This document shows positions 1-10,417 of a stretch of DNA of 64,000 nt, piece after piece. The stretch is from Hyposmocoma kahamanoa. Its lineage: Eukaryota > Arthropoda > Insecta > Lepidoptera > Cosmopterigidae. A program made the translations under genes and the position numbers. Location: positions 17,124,951-17,188,950 of the forward strand of contig NW_020654422.1 in assembly GCF_003589595.1 (NCBI RefSeq), read 5' to 3'. Every line of letters begins with the position of its first letter. Position 1 is the first letter of the stretch. Below the pieces are notes generated by a model that worked only from the letters and a program-made list of their open reading frames with translations, made no database searches and was not told where the DNA came from.

Positions 1-255
1 GAATAGGTAAAAGCCAGTGCGTGAATATGAAGGAAATATGATGATCGGTCTGCTAAATTTATATATACATCGATCAATTTTTTGCATTTCAGTTACTTTG
101 TGCTTTAAGATACGAGTTGGAGTAAGTAAGGCGACGATATATTGTTGACCACTTTGAACTCACCGGTCGTTTTAATTGTAGACAACAACCGTAAGTTGTA
201 ACTGTCATAGATAATGTCTATGTAACGGCAAGTGTAAGTGGTAAATTGTGGGCAG

Positions 256-430
256 GTCGGCTTTTTTCTGGTTCTGCAACGACGAGCGCTCGAAGGTGAA
301 GGCCAACAACCCGGAGTACACGATGGGCGATATCGCGAAGGAGCTGGGGCGGCGCTGGGCCTCCGCCGACCCCGACACCAAGGGCAAGTACGAGGCGCTC
401 TCCGAGCAGGATAAGGCGCGCTACGACCGG
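256..430 (+). CDS. Dsp1: HMGB/Dsp1-type HMG-box protein, internal exon encoding HMG box B
   Basis: This exon encodes 58 residues plus one split codon, almost exactly one HMG box. It starts SAFFWFCNDERSK, continues through GDIAKELGRRW and ends EQDKARYDR. The FFWFCNDER start and the IAKELGRRW helix are hallmarks of box B in insect Dsp1/HMGB proteins, nuclear non-sequence-specific DNA-bending factors; Drosophila Dsp1 is a co-repressor with Dorsal and helps Polycomb recruitment. The acceptor AG is at 254-255 with a weak pyrimidine tract. The donor GTAAGT at 431 is strong. The exon ends on a codon boundary, matching the next exon at 2814. Earlier exons (box A, N-terminus) lie left of the window. 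GC content is far above the flanks, as expected for a coding exon. Family assignment is firm; Dsp1 versus another HMGB paralogue is inferred. Confidence 0.85.
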
Positions 431-508
431 GTAAGTGCTTTTAGATCCGGTATCGACATCAGTTCTTGCAAGACATTCTCTCTTGCGCGCACTACGTCCG
501 ATTCGTAT

Positions 509-700
509 CAGGGGGTCTACTCTCGATCTCCGTCCGACATCCGTCCGAAACAATTACTACCAAATAAGCAATACTTGACCAAATGAAAAGACGCGTGATG
601 CGAATGAAGCTTCATTCTTGATACTTGTTCTAATTTTGTAGAATATTACTTATTTGACAACAGTAATTGTTTCGGACGGAGATCGAGAGTAGACCCCCTG
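509..700. repeat. Inverted-repeat MITE with 28-bp arms
   Basis: The arms begin CAGGGGGTCTACTCTCGATC at 509 and end with its reverse complement at 700. The element is 192 bp. It is inserted in another repeat whose pieces (ACTACGTCCGATT on the left, ACTCGAATCCGAG on the right) recur together at 20828-20943, so this is a MITE within a repeat. Confidence 0.75.
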
Positions 701-755
701 ACTCGAATCCGAGAAATAACGGTCCGAAATGTCATAGGTGTCCGAAGTGTCGTGT

Positions 756-840
756 TGCCCCCCTCATGGAAGAGTGGCATAAGTGGAATTATGTCATGTA
801 AAATCGCACCTCTCATGTTCTTCCATGAGGGGTGCGATTT
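756..840. repeat. Internally deleted copy of the 3541-3772 hairpin MITE
   Basis: Both ends match the element at 3541: CCTCATGGAAGA on the left and TTCCATGAGGGGTGCG on the right. The middle is lost. A compact hairpin remains, arms 801-817 and 824-840, with a 6-nt loop. Confidence 0.65.
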
Positions 841-842
841 TA

Positions 843-1145
843 TCTTTTTTTTTTATAACATCAAGTGACGGGACGAACAAGTCGCGCGCCTGATGGTAAG
901 ACACGCCTGTCCATAACAGTTGCAGCGCCACTCAGAGCTTTAAATTGCAAAGATCTGAGGGGCACTACCACGGCTCCCGTCACCCTGACACATAAGTTGA
1001 CAAGTCCCAATGTGCCTGTAATTTCACCCTTCAAAACTGGAACACAATAGTGTTGACATTACTGTTTGGCGGCAGAAATAGGTAAGGTGGCAGTACCTTA
1101 CTGGACGAACCCTGGACTTTCACAAGGAGCTCTACTTCTACTAAA
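843..1145 (-). repeat. Family A SINE-like repeat, near full length
   Basis: Reads as poly(T), then TATAACATCAAGTGACGGGA, then about 290 bp that recur throughout the window. In its own sense the family starts near AGAGCTCCTTGTGAAAG and ends GTCACTTGATATTATAAAAA. No convincing A/B boxes were seen, so it may be a LINE-tail-derived short element instead of a tRNA SINE. Confidence 0.75.
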
Positions 1146-2232
1146 ATCAGTCAGTGCGCTAACGCGCTAAGAGTTCTCTGTCATGAAAGTTTATTTATTT
1201 ATTTAAGACCCAATAATATACTAACATAATAAGGAGTTCACAAACTACACACGTTCAATACTTAAAGGTAATTTATAAAACACTCTTTAGCTTGGAACTG
1301 CTGATAAATGTGCACAATATTGATGTAATATATTTAGTTTTAGTTAGAATATCCTATTTCAAAACAAAAATGAACTTTTATAAAACTTAAAAAATGTGAT
1401 TTTTGGAAAAGAAATCATTAATTAAAAATTTACAAATGCAATTAAATTGTAATAAATTAAATGCAAGTTGAACCTATCTGTGAGACCTCAGAAATCCTAC
1501 AAATAATTTTAAAAATTGATGGAATCTGTCTACCATTTTATGGGACAAAAAATAAATTAAGTATTAGTGTGTACATACGACAAATTAACAAGGTCATTTC
1601 ACCTTGCAGTCCAACTGTACATACAGTTTTCAGGACTATGTCGAAGTTTATGCGAAACTATACCTTTTACATATTTAAATGGAAAAATATTAAAATCTTT
1701 TGGACAAATTTTTAGTGTCCGGATTTGCCTCACAAGTCAAGTACATGAAGCTTAGAAATAAATTTTAGTTATTAGCTTGTTTGTAATGACTATAACTCAT
1801 AGACCGTCTCAAGTATAGTATCAGGTGTTATATTTGTTATGGAATGACCCATCAACAAAGGGCAGGCCATAGCTTGTGAGACTGGTAATAAATAATAAAT
1901 AAAAAAATAAACTGAGGGGGATGAGAACTCAAATGGGCAACCACGGAATTTTGACGGCCTTACGTGGACTGGTGGTTTGGTGAAAGTTAGATAATATCGT
2001 CCCTGACCGTGTAAGTTAAAGGTCAGCCAAGAACGTGAAATGTCAAATGCTTTTTAGAAACCTATATTCGTGACCTTCAGAAACTGAAATATAAAGATAT
2101 AAAGAATAGGTTTCGAAATTACAGGATTATAATAATATAGAATTGATATTTCTGAACGTCAGACTGACTTGCAAAATGGACCTTCAGAACCTTGGAACAG
2201 TCTTGGGGCCATACTATATGTGGTGGTATATA

Positions 2233-2722
2233 TACGAGGGCAGTTTGATAAATACGTGACTTTAAAGTTAAATAAAAATTTTTTTTCCGAATTTATTTTT
2301 ATTTCTTAATTTAGAACTCGTTACTTTTTAAAAATAAGCGCGAAAATAAAATAAAAAAATGAAAAGTTCGACTAGGTCAGTATATTTTTTGGAGATGGAA
2401 TTTCGGGTATTCCGTTTCTCATCTGTAATAAGAACATCAAAACTTGTCGAATTATTATGATACCTACGAACTATTGCCACATTTGGCCTCATTTGAATTT
2501 TTGTATCTGATTGTTTACCGATTTGCATCAAATAGCTGAAACAGAGGCTCATTTTTCAGTTTGACAAAAAATATTTTTTGAGGCGTTGAAGAAGTTGGGA
2601 TATCCCTGGTCAAGGTGTATAGAGTTAAAAGATTACGTTGAAAAATAAACCATAACTTAAAAGAAAAATGTTTTTTGTCTGAATGTCTCGAAACTCACGG
2701 TCTTGTCAAACCGTATTATTAG
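2233..2722. mobile_element. Mariner deletion derivative, copy 1
   Basis: The left terminal repeat CGAGGGCAGTTTGATAAAT pairs with ACGGTTTGACAAGAC (reverse-complement view) at the right end, inside TA-rich flanks. The interior matches the element at 46237-46868 over most of its length. Both keep the decayed 3' part of a mariner transposase and lack the 5' part, so they appear to be copies of one non-autonomous family. Confidence 0.7.
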
Positions 2723-2813
2723 AAAACCGTTGAGTAGAAACAGCCAGTATTTGATGATAACGCCTCGTTTGACAGCAAACTTCTTGGGGTGCTAATCTGT
2801 TTCCCTCTTACAG

Positions 2814-2915
2814 GAAATGACAGCATACAAAAAGGGGCCCTTAGCTTTAGTTCAACAGCAAAATCACGCGGAGGTGGTGGAGGAAGATTTTGACGGTGAC
2901 GACGACTGCCAGTGA
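2814..2915 (+). CDS. Dsp1: HMGB/Dsp1-type protein, last coding exon with acidic tail
   Basis: The acceptor is a pyrimidine run ending in CAG at 2811-2813. The exon reads in phase 0 from the previous exon: EMTAYKKGPL, the expected end of HMG box B, then a short Gln/His stretch and an acidic tail (EVVEEDFDGDDDCQ) before TGA at 2913-2915. An acidic C-terminus is typical of HMGB proteins, where it folds back on the boxes and tunes DNA binding. The join gives YDR-EMTAYKK, the continuation expected for the family. The intron is 2383 nt and contains several repeats. A long 3' UTR is possible: AATAAA at 5461-5466 is one candidate poly(A) signal, not proven. Confidence 0.85.
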   Translation, partial: EMTAYKKGPLALVQQQNHAEVVEEDFDGDDDCQ

Positions 2916-5870
2916 AGAGATGCCATGTAGTATAAGGCTGTGTTTACCACGACCGACTGTTCCTTATTGCACTAAATTAAATTATTTTATATGCAGCTAA
3001 TGACGACAACATTTCATTTTCTTCCTCTGTTAAGTCCATTATCTTCCAAAGCGGAATAGTTATGCGATGATTAGAAATTCGTTATTTTCACTAAGCGGAG
3101 AAGACGTCATAATAACGAAATCTGGTCTAACTTTCCATTCTAGTCGGTAATTGGACTTAGAAAGAGGTATGCTGCATTTATGACTGGTCCCCATAAGTAT
3201 CTTTGACAAGCACTCTAAGAGTTACATGGGACATTTTTCTATTTAGTACCTTTATAAGAGCTGAAGGCTAATTCATGTACATCAATAAGTATGTATGTAT
3301 ATACGTAGCTAAATTCAAATTCGATTTTTATAGGTAGTGTTTATTAAAACTCAGAAAGTGTCATGGCATATCTTAAATGTGTGGAAGAAAATTTAAGAAT
3401 TCAATTATGTTCCGGAATATAACTTAAATGTGTTTACGCTGTATGTGTGTACATATTAATGAATATGAATGCTGGTAGTTACAGGAAAAACGTCTCTGTA
3501 ATGTCTTAAACCCATGAATGAAGAACCCATTGTAACAATGGCACATCTCATGGAAGAATAGCGTAAGTGAAGTTACGTCAAAAATATTTATTGCTCCATT
3601 GGATACACAAACTATAACCTACATTCTCTCCAATTCTCGTAACTCTGTCTACAATATTAATCGATAGAGTTACAAGAATTGGAGAGGATGTAGGTTATAT
3701 TTTTCTGTATCCAATGGAGCAATGACCATTTTTGACGTAACTTCACTTATGCCATTCTTCCATGAGGGGTGCGGACATTATTAAGCTTGTCAAAACTAAA
3801 TATATATATAATGTATGATATTACATTGGTATAAAAGCGCAGGATTGCCATATAAACCAATCGCTACACATTGTAAGATTGTTAAGTATCAGCGTGTTGC
3901 TGTGTTGATGTATGTAGTATACCTTACTAATTTGTCTATGGGACAGTTTGGCTACCGGTTTTTTGTCAGTAACGAACCTACGTTTACTAATGTTTAAAAC
4001 ACTGGTTGTATTATAGGGAATACCGTTGACCATGATTCTATTTTATGGTGTAACTCTTTGTATTAGTAAATCCGGTAGTGATACTTTCCATAGTACTACT
4101 GGTGGTACCAGGGGAAGATAATGCAAGATTTGTACTTGAATATTTTTGTAAAACTATTTTTTTCAATGTAAGACTTACGATGTATTACAAGTTTCGACAA
4201 TGATTGTACAGTCAAATGGCATTGAGTAGTTGAGGATGTTCATGTTAAAATATTTTCTAAAAGATGTGACACAAAGTTTATTTTAAGTTGTGCCTTTTTT
4301 ATTAACTAATTTTGATGTGATTCAAATGCTTTTGTTACTTGACTGTACACACAATTATATTACGATTAATGTAACTTAGTTGGATTACGTTATTTGAAGA
4401 TTACCTTGAGATTTTTTTATCAATGTCTCTGGTACAAGTCTAATGAAGACTAAAAGATGTTGTTATTAGAATATTAGTTTTATTTTGAGCGGTCGACATT
4501 GTTTCTGTTGTCGAAATTTTTTTTATTACATTTAACTTGTTTGATTGTTGATTTTGCCCTTTTCCAATATTTTGTTCAGTGATTTTTAATCACTGACGTT
4601 AAACAAAATTTTTTGAGGTCAATATAGAAACGTTGCCTTAAAGTTTGAAGTCATTAAAGAGGGAGGAACAAAACTAATTTAAATTAATTAAAAAAAAAAC
4701 TTAAGATATAATTGGGAAAAAGAGTGTATTGAAAGTATTTTAACATTTGTATTGCCGTTGGTCCCACCGGGTGTTTATGCTCACTAAGATTTTTTTTATT
4801 ACTCATTGTACTACTATTAATAGGAATATAAGAGAAAAAAAAACATTTCTAAAGTTGAAAGTATCCAGTAGGTCCAATGGCAACTAACCTTTGTAAGAGC
4901 ATAAAAACTGTATATAAGTAGGTAAATTATATTCCTTTATTTTTATTAGATATTTTATGTTAAAGTTCGTTTGTTAACAAATTTTTTAATAGCCGCGAGG
5001 TAGCTGCCCTGTGTATTTTCCTTTACTTGATGTCGGCGGAGGTGTAAGATAGACTGGAAACCGTGATAGTACTTAAAATAATAAGTATAGTAGGTATTAC
5101 GTCTTCAGTAATGCTAGATTGTCCTTTCGCTTGTTACCCTCGACTATATTAAGAATTGTTTCTGCAAATTGGCTGTAGTTTTATTAGAGAGTGCATAATT
5201 GCGTTATTAATAGAATGTTATCTTTAAAATTGGTTTTTTTAGAAATCTATTCGATGTAAAATGCGGCGCAGGTCTCCGCCTAACCGAATGTAACCTATTC
5301 TTTTGCATTGAAACAACTATTGTACACTACATGCACTCTTTGTAAAACTAATTTAAATTGAGTCTTACATATTAAAAGAATATCGCCATTTGTATAAGAA
5401 CTGGTTCGAGTTATAATATGTTAGGGCTCAATTTAGACCAGCTAACCCTTTAAGAACTGCAATAAAGAGCAATTTTCTAAGCAATTCCACAAAGTAGATC
5501 TTTAAGAAATTCGAATAGTGGAGGAGATTGAGAACTATTTTTAAGGAGTGTGTAACGGAGTCGATATTGTTTTGAAATTGTAAGTGCTGACTGTACAAAT
5601 ACAAAACAACAACAATATAGTGAATCTTTTACACCTAAAACACTGTTCTTTTATTAAATACGCCCTTTTTTTTTTGGTAAATTTTGAAACAGTACACAGA
5701 CGAGATTACCAGCACGCACGTGTTGTGAGTCCCGTTCCTGAAGTTCATGATCTTTTGGTTTATTGGCATTTAATACATTAATTGCAAATACCGTACATTG
5801 GCGTTTTAAAGTTAGTCGTTGTTAAAAAATATGTGGAATTGAACGGTGTTCCTCCAAGTTTGGAGAAGAA
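2916..5870 (+). other. 3' flank / possible 3' UTR of the HMG-box gene
   Basis: Apart from the hairpin MITE at 3541-3772, only AT-rich sequence without open frames was seen. AATAAA at 5461-5466 and ATTAAA near 4655 are the possible poly(A) signals noticed. The transcript end cannot be fixed from sequence. Confidence 0.4.
3541..3772. repeat. Long hairpin MITE
   Basis: This is a 232-bp near-perfect palindrome. The left arm starts GCACATCTCATGGAAGAAT and the right arm ends ATTCTTCCATGAGGGGTGC; pairing extends for about 105 bp per arm through TGCTCCATTGGATACA and AGAGTTAC. It lies in the 3' flank or 3' UTR of the HMG-box gene. Confidence 0.8.
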
Positions 5871-5874
5871 GAAG

Positions 5875-6020
5875 AAGCATTTGGCCAGACCGGCAAAATG
5901 ATAGTGACGGAGTGAAGATATTTGTGTTTTCCATCCGTTACTCTCATCTCTGGACTGTATTCGCACTTTCCATCAGGCGCGGTGCAGTCATTTTGCCGAG
6001 TCACAATTAAAAAAAAAAAA
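5875..6020 (+). repeat. CR1-type LINE 3' end, copy 1
   Basis: About 130 bp beginning AGAAGCATTTGGCCAGACC and ending GTCATTTTGCCGAGTCAC plus poly(A) are almost identical to 18873-19013, where they follow a CR1-like reverse transcriptase C-terminus. A severely 5'-truncated insertion with its A tail. Confidence 0.75.
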
Positions 6021-7282
6021 AGTTTAGCTACTAAGTTACTTAAAAATAATTAAGCCTTACGCATTCGGTTGTCATAAAAATGGTGCTTTTTTTCACATAA
6101 TGCCTTGTTCAAATATTGCCTCCAGTAAGACGGAACAAGATCCGTCAATGCGTTGCTTGATGTACTGCCGTCTGTACAGCATCTCTAGAGGACATAAGAA
6201 AACTATATTTTGTCTCAAAATGACGTTCTTTATTGACCAGTTATTGAAATTTGACTAGTCAAGTAAAAAGTCGCCATTTAGTCTATTCTAGTTGCAAAGA
6301 ACTAAATTTAGTCGGTCCGCCGTTCTAAAGTTATACGGGTGTATTTCTGTCCATGCTGGAATAAAATCTTATTCCAGCGACACCATTCACCAAGATTAAC
6401 AACACCTGGCTTACATCTGATTACATTATTATTAAAAAAGTCCTGATTTAGTCGGTTTTAGTCGTACGAAACTATATTTAATCGTTACGCCGTTTTAAAG
6501 TTTTTAAGGATCTAGTATAAGGATGTTGTCTACGAAGTGCCTGATTAAATTTTAAAAAGCAAAAGTTTTTAGTGCTCTATTGCCATAATATAAAACAGGC
6601 GTTGGCACTTCTTCGTAAAATTTTCAATCGTTTATATTTTTTAACTAATGTAGATAGGAAGCGTATGCCTATATTTCGTGAAAGTAGTAAATAGGTAGCA
6701 ATTATTGGTAATACATACTTTAGGAAAATCTGCTCCCTTCATGCTGAACAAAGTGGCGACCAGCCATCCTGATATCAGAATGGCTAGTCAATTATTTTTT
6801 AAAATTTTTCCGAATATATTCTTTTCTAAATAGAAAAGGTAGCAATTCTTGAATATACACTCGGCGCTAGACGCCACAGGCGACCAGCCATCCTGACGGT
6901 CACAACAATTTTGAATTTCGAGAACCAAAGCGCCTGAATGCACCCAGAAAAAATAGTCAATTAGTCCACCGACTAAATTGCAATTTGATTAAAATTATAA
7001 AAGTTAACACAATTTGTGTGCAATGCAATACTAACTTTATTCTGTCATAACATTCTTTCTGATTTTGTGCACCACGAACAGTCATAGAATGTAATTGTTC
7101 TTTTGTCAAATTTATTTTTATAACAGTCTCTAGTTCAAATTCAAACGCTTACAGAAGCACTGCAGTGTCGTCTGTGTCGCGCAGTCGCGTCACTACTAAT
7201 TTTCATTCAATACCTGGAAGTGTAGTCGCAGCGCTATGAATAATCATAGAATGAAAATTTTCTCTTGTTGAATTCATTTTTA
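6021..7282. other. No gene seen; AT-rich with two TTTAGTCGGT motifs
   Basis: No reading frame of interest. Two similar blocks (AATTTAGTCGGTCCGCCGTT near 6304 and ATATTTAATCGTTACGCCGTT near 6474) suggest an old duplicated repeat. A related pair (CGACCAGCCATCCTGA) occurs near 6757 and 6881. Confidence 0.4.
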
Positions 7283-7502
7283 TATTACTAACAAGCCTTT
7301 AGATCAAGGGCGCCTTCAAATTAGACGCTTATATATTACGCAGCAGCTGTGCCACTACTAATTTTCATACAATATCTGGAAGTGCTGTCGCAGCGACACT
7401 GTCGTGACACTGTAACAGTTAGGTAAGATGTATCGCGCTACTGCAACGCTTCTATAAGCGTCTAATTTGTAAGCGCCCTAAATCTTTTGTATTACTAACA
7501 AG
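7283..7502. repeat. Inverted-repeat element with direct repeats at both ends
   Basis: TATTACTAACAAG occurs at 7283-7295 and 7490-7502. Just inside are imperfect inverted arms (about 7301-7334 and 7452-7486) sharing AAATTAGACGCTTATA. The interior repeats the block CACTACTAATTTTCATTCAA found just upstream at 7191. The direct repeats look like a 13-bp target duplication or part of a tandem array. Confidence 0.5.
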
Positions 7503-10060
7503 TGGGTCCAAGAATTCTTAAAAAAAGACTGGTTGGTGTTCGCAACTCGACGTTAAAATATTTATTATAATAATAATAATTTGCAAATGCTTCCGACAAA
7601 ACTGCGAAACAAAGGACAGATGTGAAAATTTAATGGCATTTAGACAAGTCCTCTAATTGACCATGTAATTTTTTTCAATAGTTTAATTTTCTGACTGTTT
7701 TTCGCAGGAAATCCTGGCGTTAGATAAGCAAAGAGATCGATTGTCACACTTGGATTTTTTTCGTATCGTGATCATTTATCGTGTATATTAACGGAAAGGG
7801 TTGGTACATCGTTAACAAGCGTTGACGCTTGACTGTTTACGGTTGTTGTATAACTTCACGTTGTACTTAATAAAAAATATTACAACATAGAAAGGGTAGT
7901 TTTAGAATCAAACAATTATTCAGCCATTTGAAACATCGTTTTATTTTATAAAAATAAACGTTTTGACGACAAATAGTTATAATACACGGGGTCCTTACGA
8001 ATCCAAACTCCCGTCAGTGTCCTCGCCAGAAATGTTTCAAGACATTGTAAAAAATTCAGTTTTTACAAAAGTTACTTTTTATCTTAAAACATTAACAACG
8101 TTACATTTTTTTCACAGCTAATATCTAATAACGGTCGATCACTTTAATTTTTACACAATGTTAACATTAGCGTTTACGAAAATAACCTTTAGTTTTTCTA
8201 CTCGTCGACTTATGATTTCCATATTAAAGTACCTTGGCTGGTTATCTCCCATACAATTCACACTTACAGTCAGGACCGTGGCAATCAACGCATTGGTTGT
8301 TATTTTATATTATACAAATTATCAAACAGTCGGTTTTATATATACGAACCTGTCTGCAATGGAGTTGAAAGATTTAATCCTTTGATACCAAAACTGTTTA
8401 CCAACTTGAAGCAGTCTTTCAAGTAGTAGGATAATGGCTGTCGCGCCCATAATAGTTTCGATTTGCGAGTGAGGCATATTTGCTTATTACATACGTATGC
8501 TATAACGTTATACATGCTCCGTATGTAAAAGACTACAGGGAACGGACGTGGTACATTATATACATGGTACACAATTATTTCGGAGAAAATTTATTTTTAT
8601 TTTATTACTTATTTTTCCTGTACGATTTTTGTGGAGCCCAAATCTCCGGGCAACTATATAACTCGCATCATTGCTATAATAAGGCCACATTTGTCAAATG
8701 ACAACTTTTCAAAAGAGAGGTTTCAGTATTAGTACCTAGAGCGGACCCTGGCTCCGTCACTCGCTCGAGGTTACGCGATAAGTGCCTACCGCTGAGTGTA
8801 CCGACGTCGACACAAGCGCCCATACAAGTCTCATTTATGAGCATTCGGCTGCACACAGCGGGCAACGTTATTTTCACCTGTCTGAGCTTGTGCTTAGGTT
8901 TCTATTCTCTCTTATTATCTTGAAGTCAGATTTAGTATGCGGCCAGCGAGTGCCAGAAGCGAATTTTGCTTGCGTTTCCGAACGTGGTTTCAGGTTTTTG
9001 TAATGCTCATTTGTTTGAGTATTGAGGCTCAACATGAAACTATCAAAGTTAATTTATACAAATTAAACATTAGCTCAAAACAAATTAAAATATATATTGA
9101 TTTAATTTATATCAATGTCATTGAGAAAAAGCATCAATCATTAAAAAAGATGACAGTTTTTAGGTTTTATTGCCTGCTGCTTTTGCAAATTTAAAATGAG
9201 CATTTAAATACATGCCCTATAAAAATTTTATGGAAATCTCAAAATTTTAAAACGTACCAGTTATGTCCTTTTCCCCGTAATTTTCGTATGTAATAATTTT
9301 TTTAGTAAGGGCGTTACATTGATCTTGGAGCATGCGATAAATTTACGTAATGTTACGAAACATTGTCAAACAGCGCAGATCCATAAATGCACAATTAATA
9401 AGTACAAAATATTATGGAAAAATGTATAGTACATACAACAGCAAAATTATGCTTATCTGTATTTTTATTCTGGTAGTACTTATTATGAAGGGATGGCATT
9501 ACGCGGGGGGTTTCCTATGCTACATTATTCCCAACGCCTACCGAAGCATGGGTTGGTTCAACATTTATAACAACGCATTTTACAATTAGGTATTATACGA
9601 ATTAGCATCTGTAATGACTATTACACAAAGATTATAGGAAACTGTAAGTCTCATCTATGTTATTGTTCCAGTTTTAATTTACACACAAAATGTCCGTATA
9701 CCAGGCTAATAGATGAAAGCTCGTTCCATTTTCTACGTTATTAATTTTCATCATAATTAAACTAATATCACGAAACGCCACAATTATGCAAAACTATGAG
9801 ATCAAAAATGACTAAAGATTAATAAATGCTTGGCGCGATCTTGGATAAGTACTCGTTTAATACATAATTTGTAATCATTTCAAAACGTGCATGGTGTTGA
9901 TTGGGTTTAGAAGTAGAAATTAATCTGAAAATAAATTGCCGTGTGCACTAGACCAGAAAATTAACTCGAGAACAAGTTACCCTGATTGTTACAAGAAATA
10001 AACTTTAGGTATATTATACTGGCCGTTCGACGTTTGGTGTTCAAGAATTTTTTAAACAAT
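7503..10060. other. No gene seen between the two converging genes
   Basis: AT-rich sequence with short fortuitous frames. A moderately GC-richer stretch at 8730-8990 has no recognisable product and no convincing splice-site pair. Confidence 0.4.
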
Positions 10061-10066
10061 TTTATT
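10061..10066 (-). promoter_or_regulatory. Candidate poly(A) signal of the TMTC3-like gene
   Basis: The + strand TTTATT reads AATAAA on the - strand, starting 34 nt after the TAG stop. This would give a very short 3' UTR. Other AT-rich hexamers occur further left, so actual use is unknown. Confidence 0.35.
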
Positions 10067-10099
10067 TACATCGTCAGTTTCCAAGTCTTAAAGAGTTCG

Positions 10100-10417
10100 C
10101 TATGAGGCGTCATCAATTTCGTGAGGATCAGGGGGCTGTTGAGGGATGTAGTTCCATCTCGCTCGCACTTCAGTCGTGGCCGTGGGAGTTGTTGAAGCTT
10201 GGTTGGGGGGTTTGGAAGTGGAAGCGACCGCGGCTGCCCGTCTCGCTCGCACTACAGCCAAATGCCTTTGGATGTAGTTCTCGTGGGGGGCGAGCGCTGC
10301 GGCGCGGGTGAGGCACTCTTCGGCGATTTCCAGCTTGCCGCGCTCAACCGCGACGACGCACAGATTGTGGAGCGCCTGCACGTTGTCGGGTTCCAACTCG
10401 AGGATTCGGCGATAGCA
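10100..10417 (-). CDS. Tmtc3: TMTC3-like last exon, final TPR and C-terminus
   Basis: Phase 0 after [30 protein letters not shown], then [20 protein letters not shown] and [19 protein letters not shown], then a Ser/Thr/Pro/Ala-rich tail of about 50 residues ending DPHEIDDAS and TAG (10100-10102). The HNLCVV and LAPHE-YI-RHL blocks match the end of the TMTC3 TPR domain. The tail is shorter and less charged than in vertebrates. A minus-strand AATAAA (10066-10061), 34 nt past the stop, is a candidate poly(A) signal. Confidence 0.92.
   Translation of the reverse strand, partial: CYRRILELEPDNVQALHNLCVVAVERGKLEIAEECLTRAAALAPHENYIQRHLAVVRARRAAAVASTSKPPNQASTTPTATTEVRARWNYIPQQPPDPHEIDDAS

Larger units (their letters stand above)
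431..2813 (+). other. Dsp1: Dsp1 last intron, filled with repeats
   Basis: This intron runs from GTAAGT at 431 to CAG at 2811-2813. It holds an inverted-repeat MITE (509-700), a short fold-back (756-840), a family A SINE in reverse (843-1145) and a mariner deletion derivative (2233-2722). Between about 1150 and 2230 only AT-rich sequence with TTTA repeats (1189-1206) was seen. The reading frame of the HMG exon stays open through the donor to 586, so retention of the intron would append about 52 unrelated residues. Confidence 0.7.

Noticed and set aside
205..553. Antisense and alternative-frame ORFs across the HMG-box exon
   Set aside because: Shadows of a GC-rich exon; the correct frame is fixed by the HMG box motifs and splice sites.
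8674..9003. Overlapping frames in a slightly GC-richer patch
   Set aside because: No protein signature on either strand and no convincing splice pair.
9350..9589. 79-residue + strand frame with a hydrophobic middle
   Set aside because: No homology recognised, AT-driven composition, no splice or promoter context.
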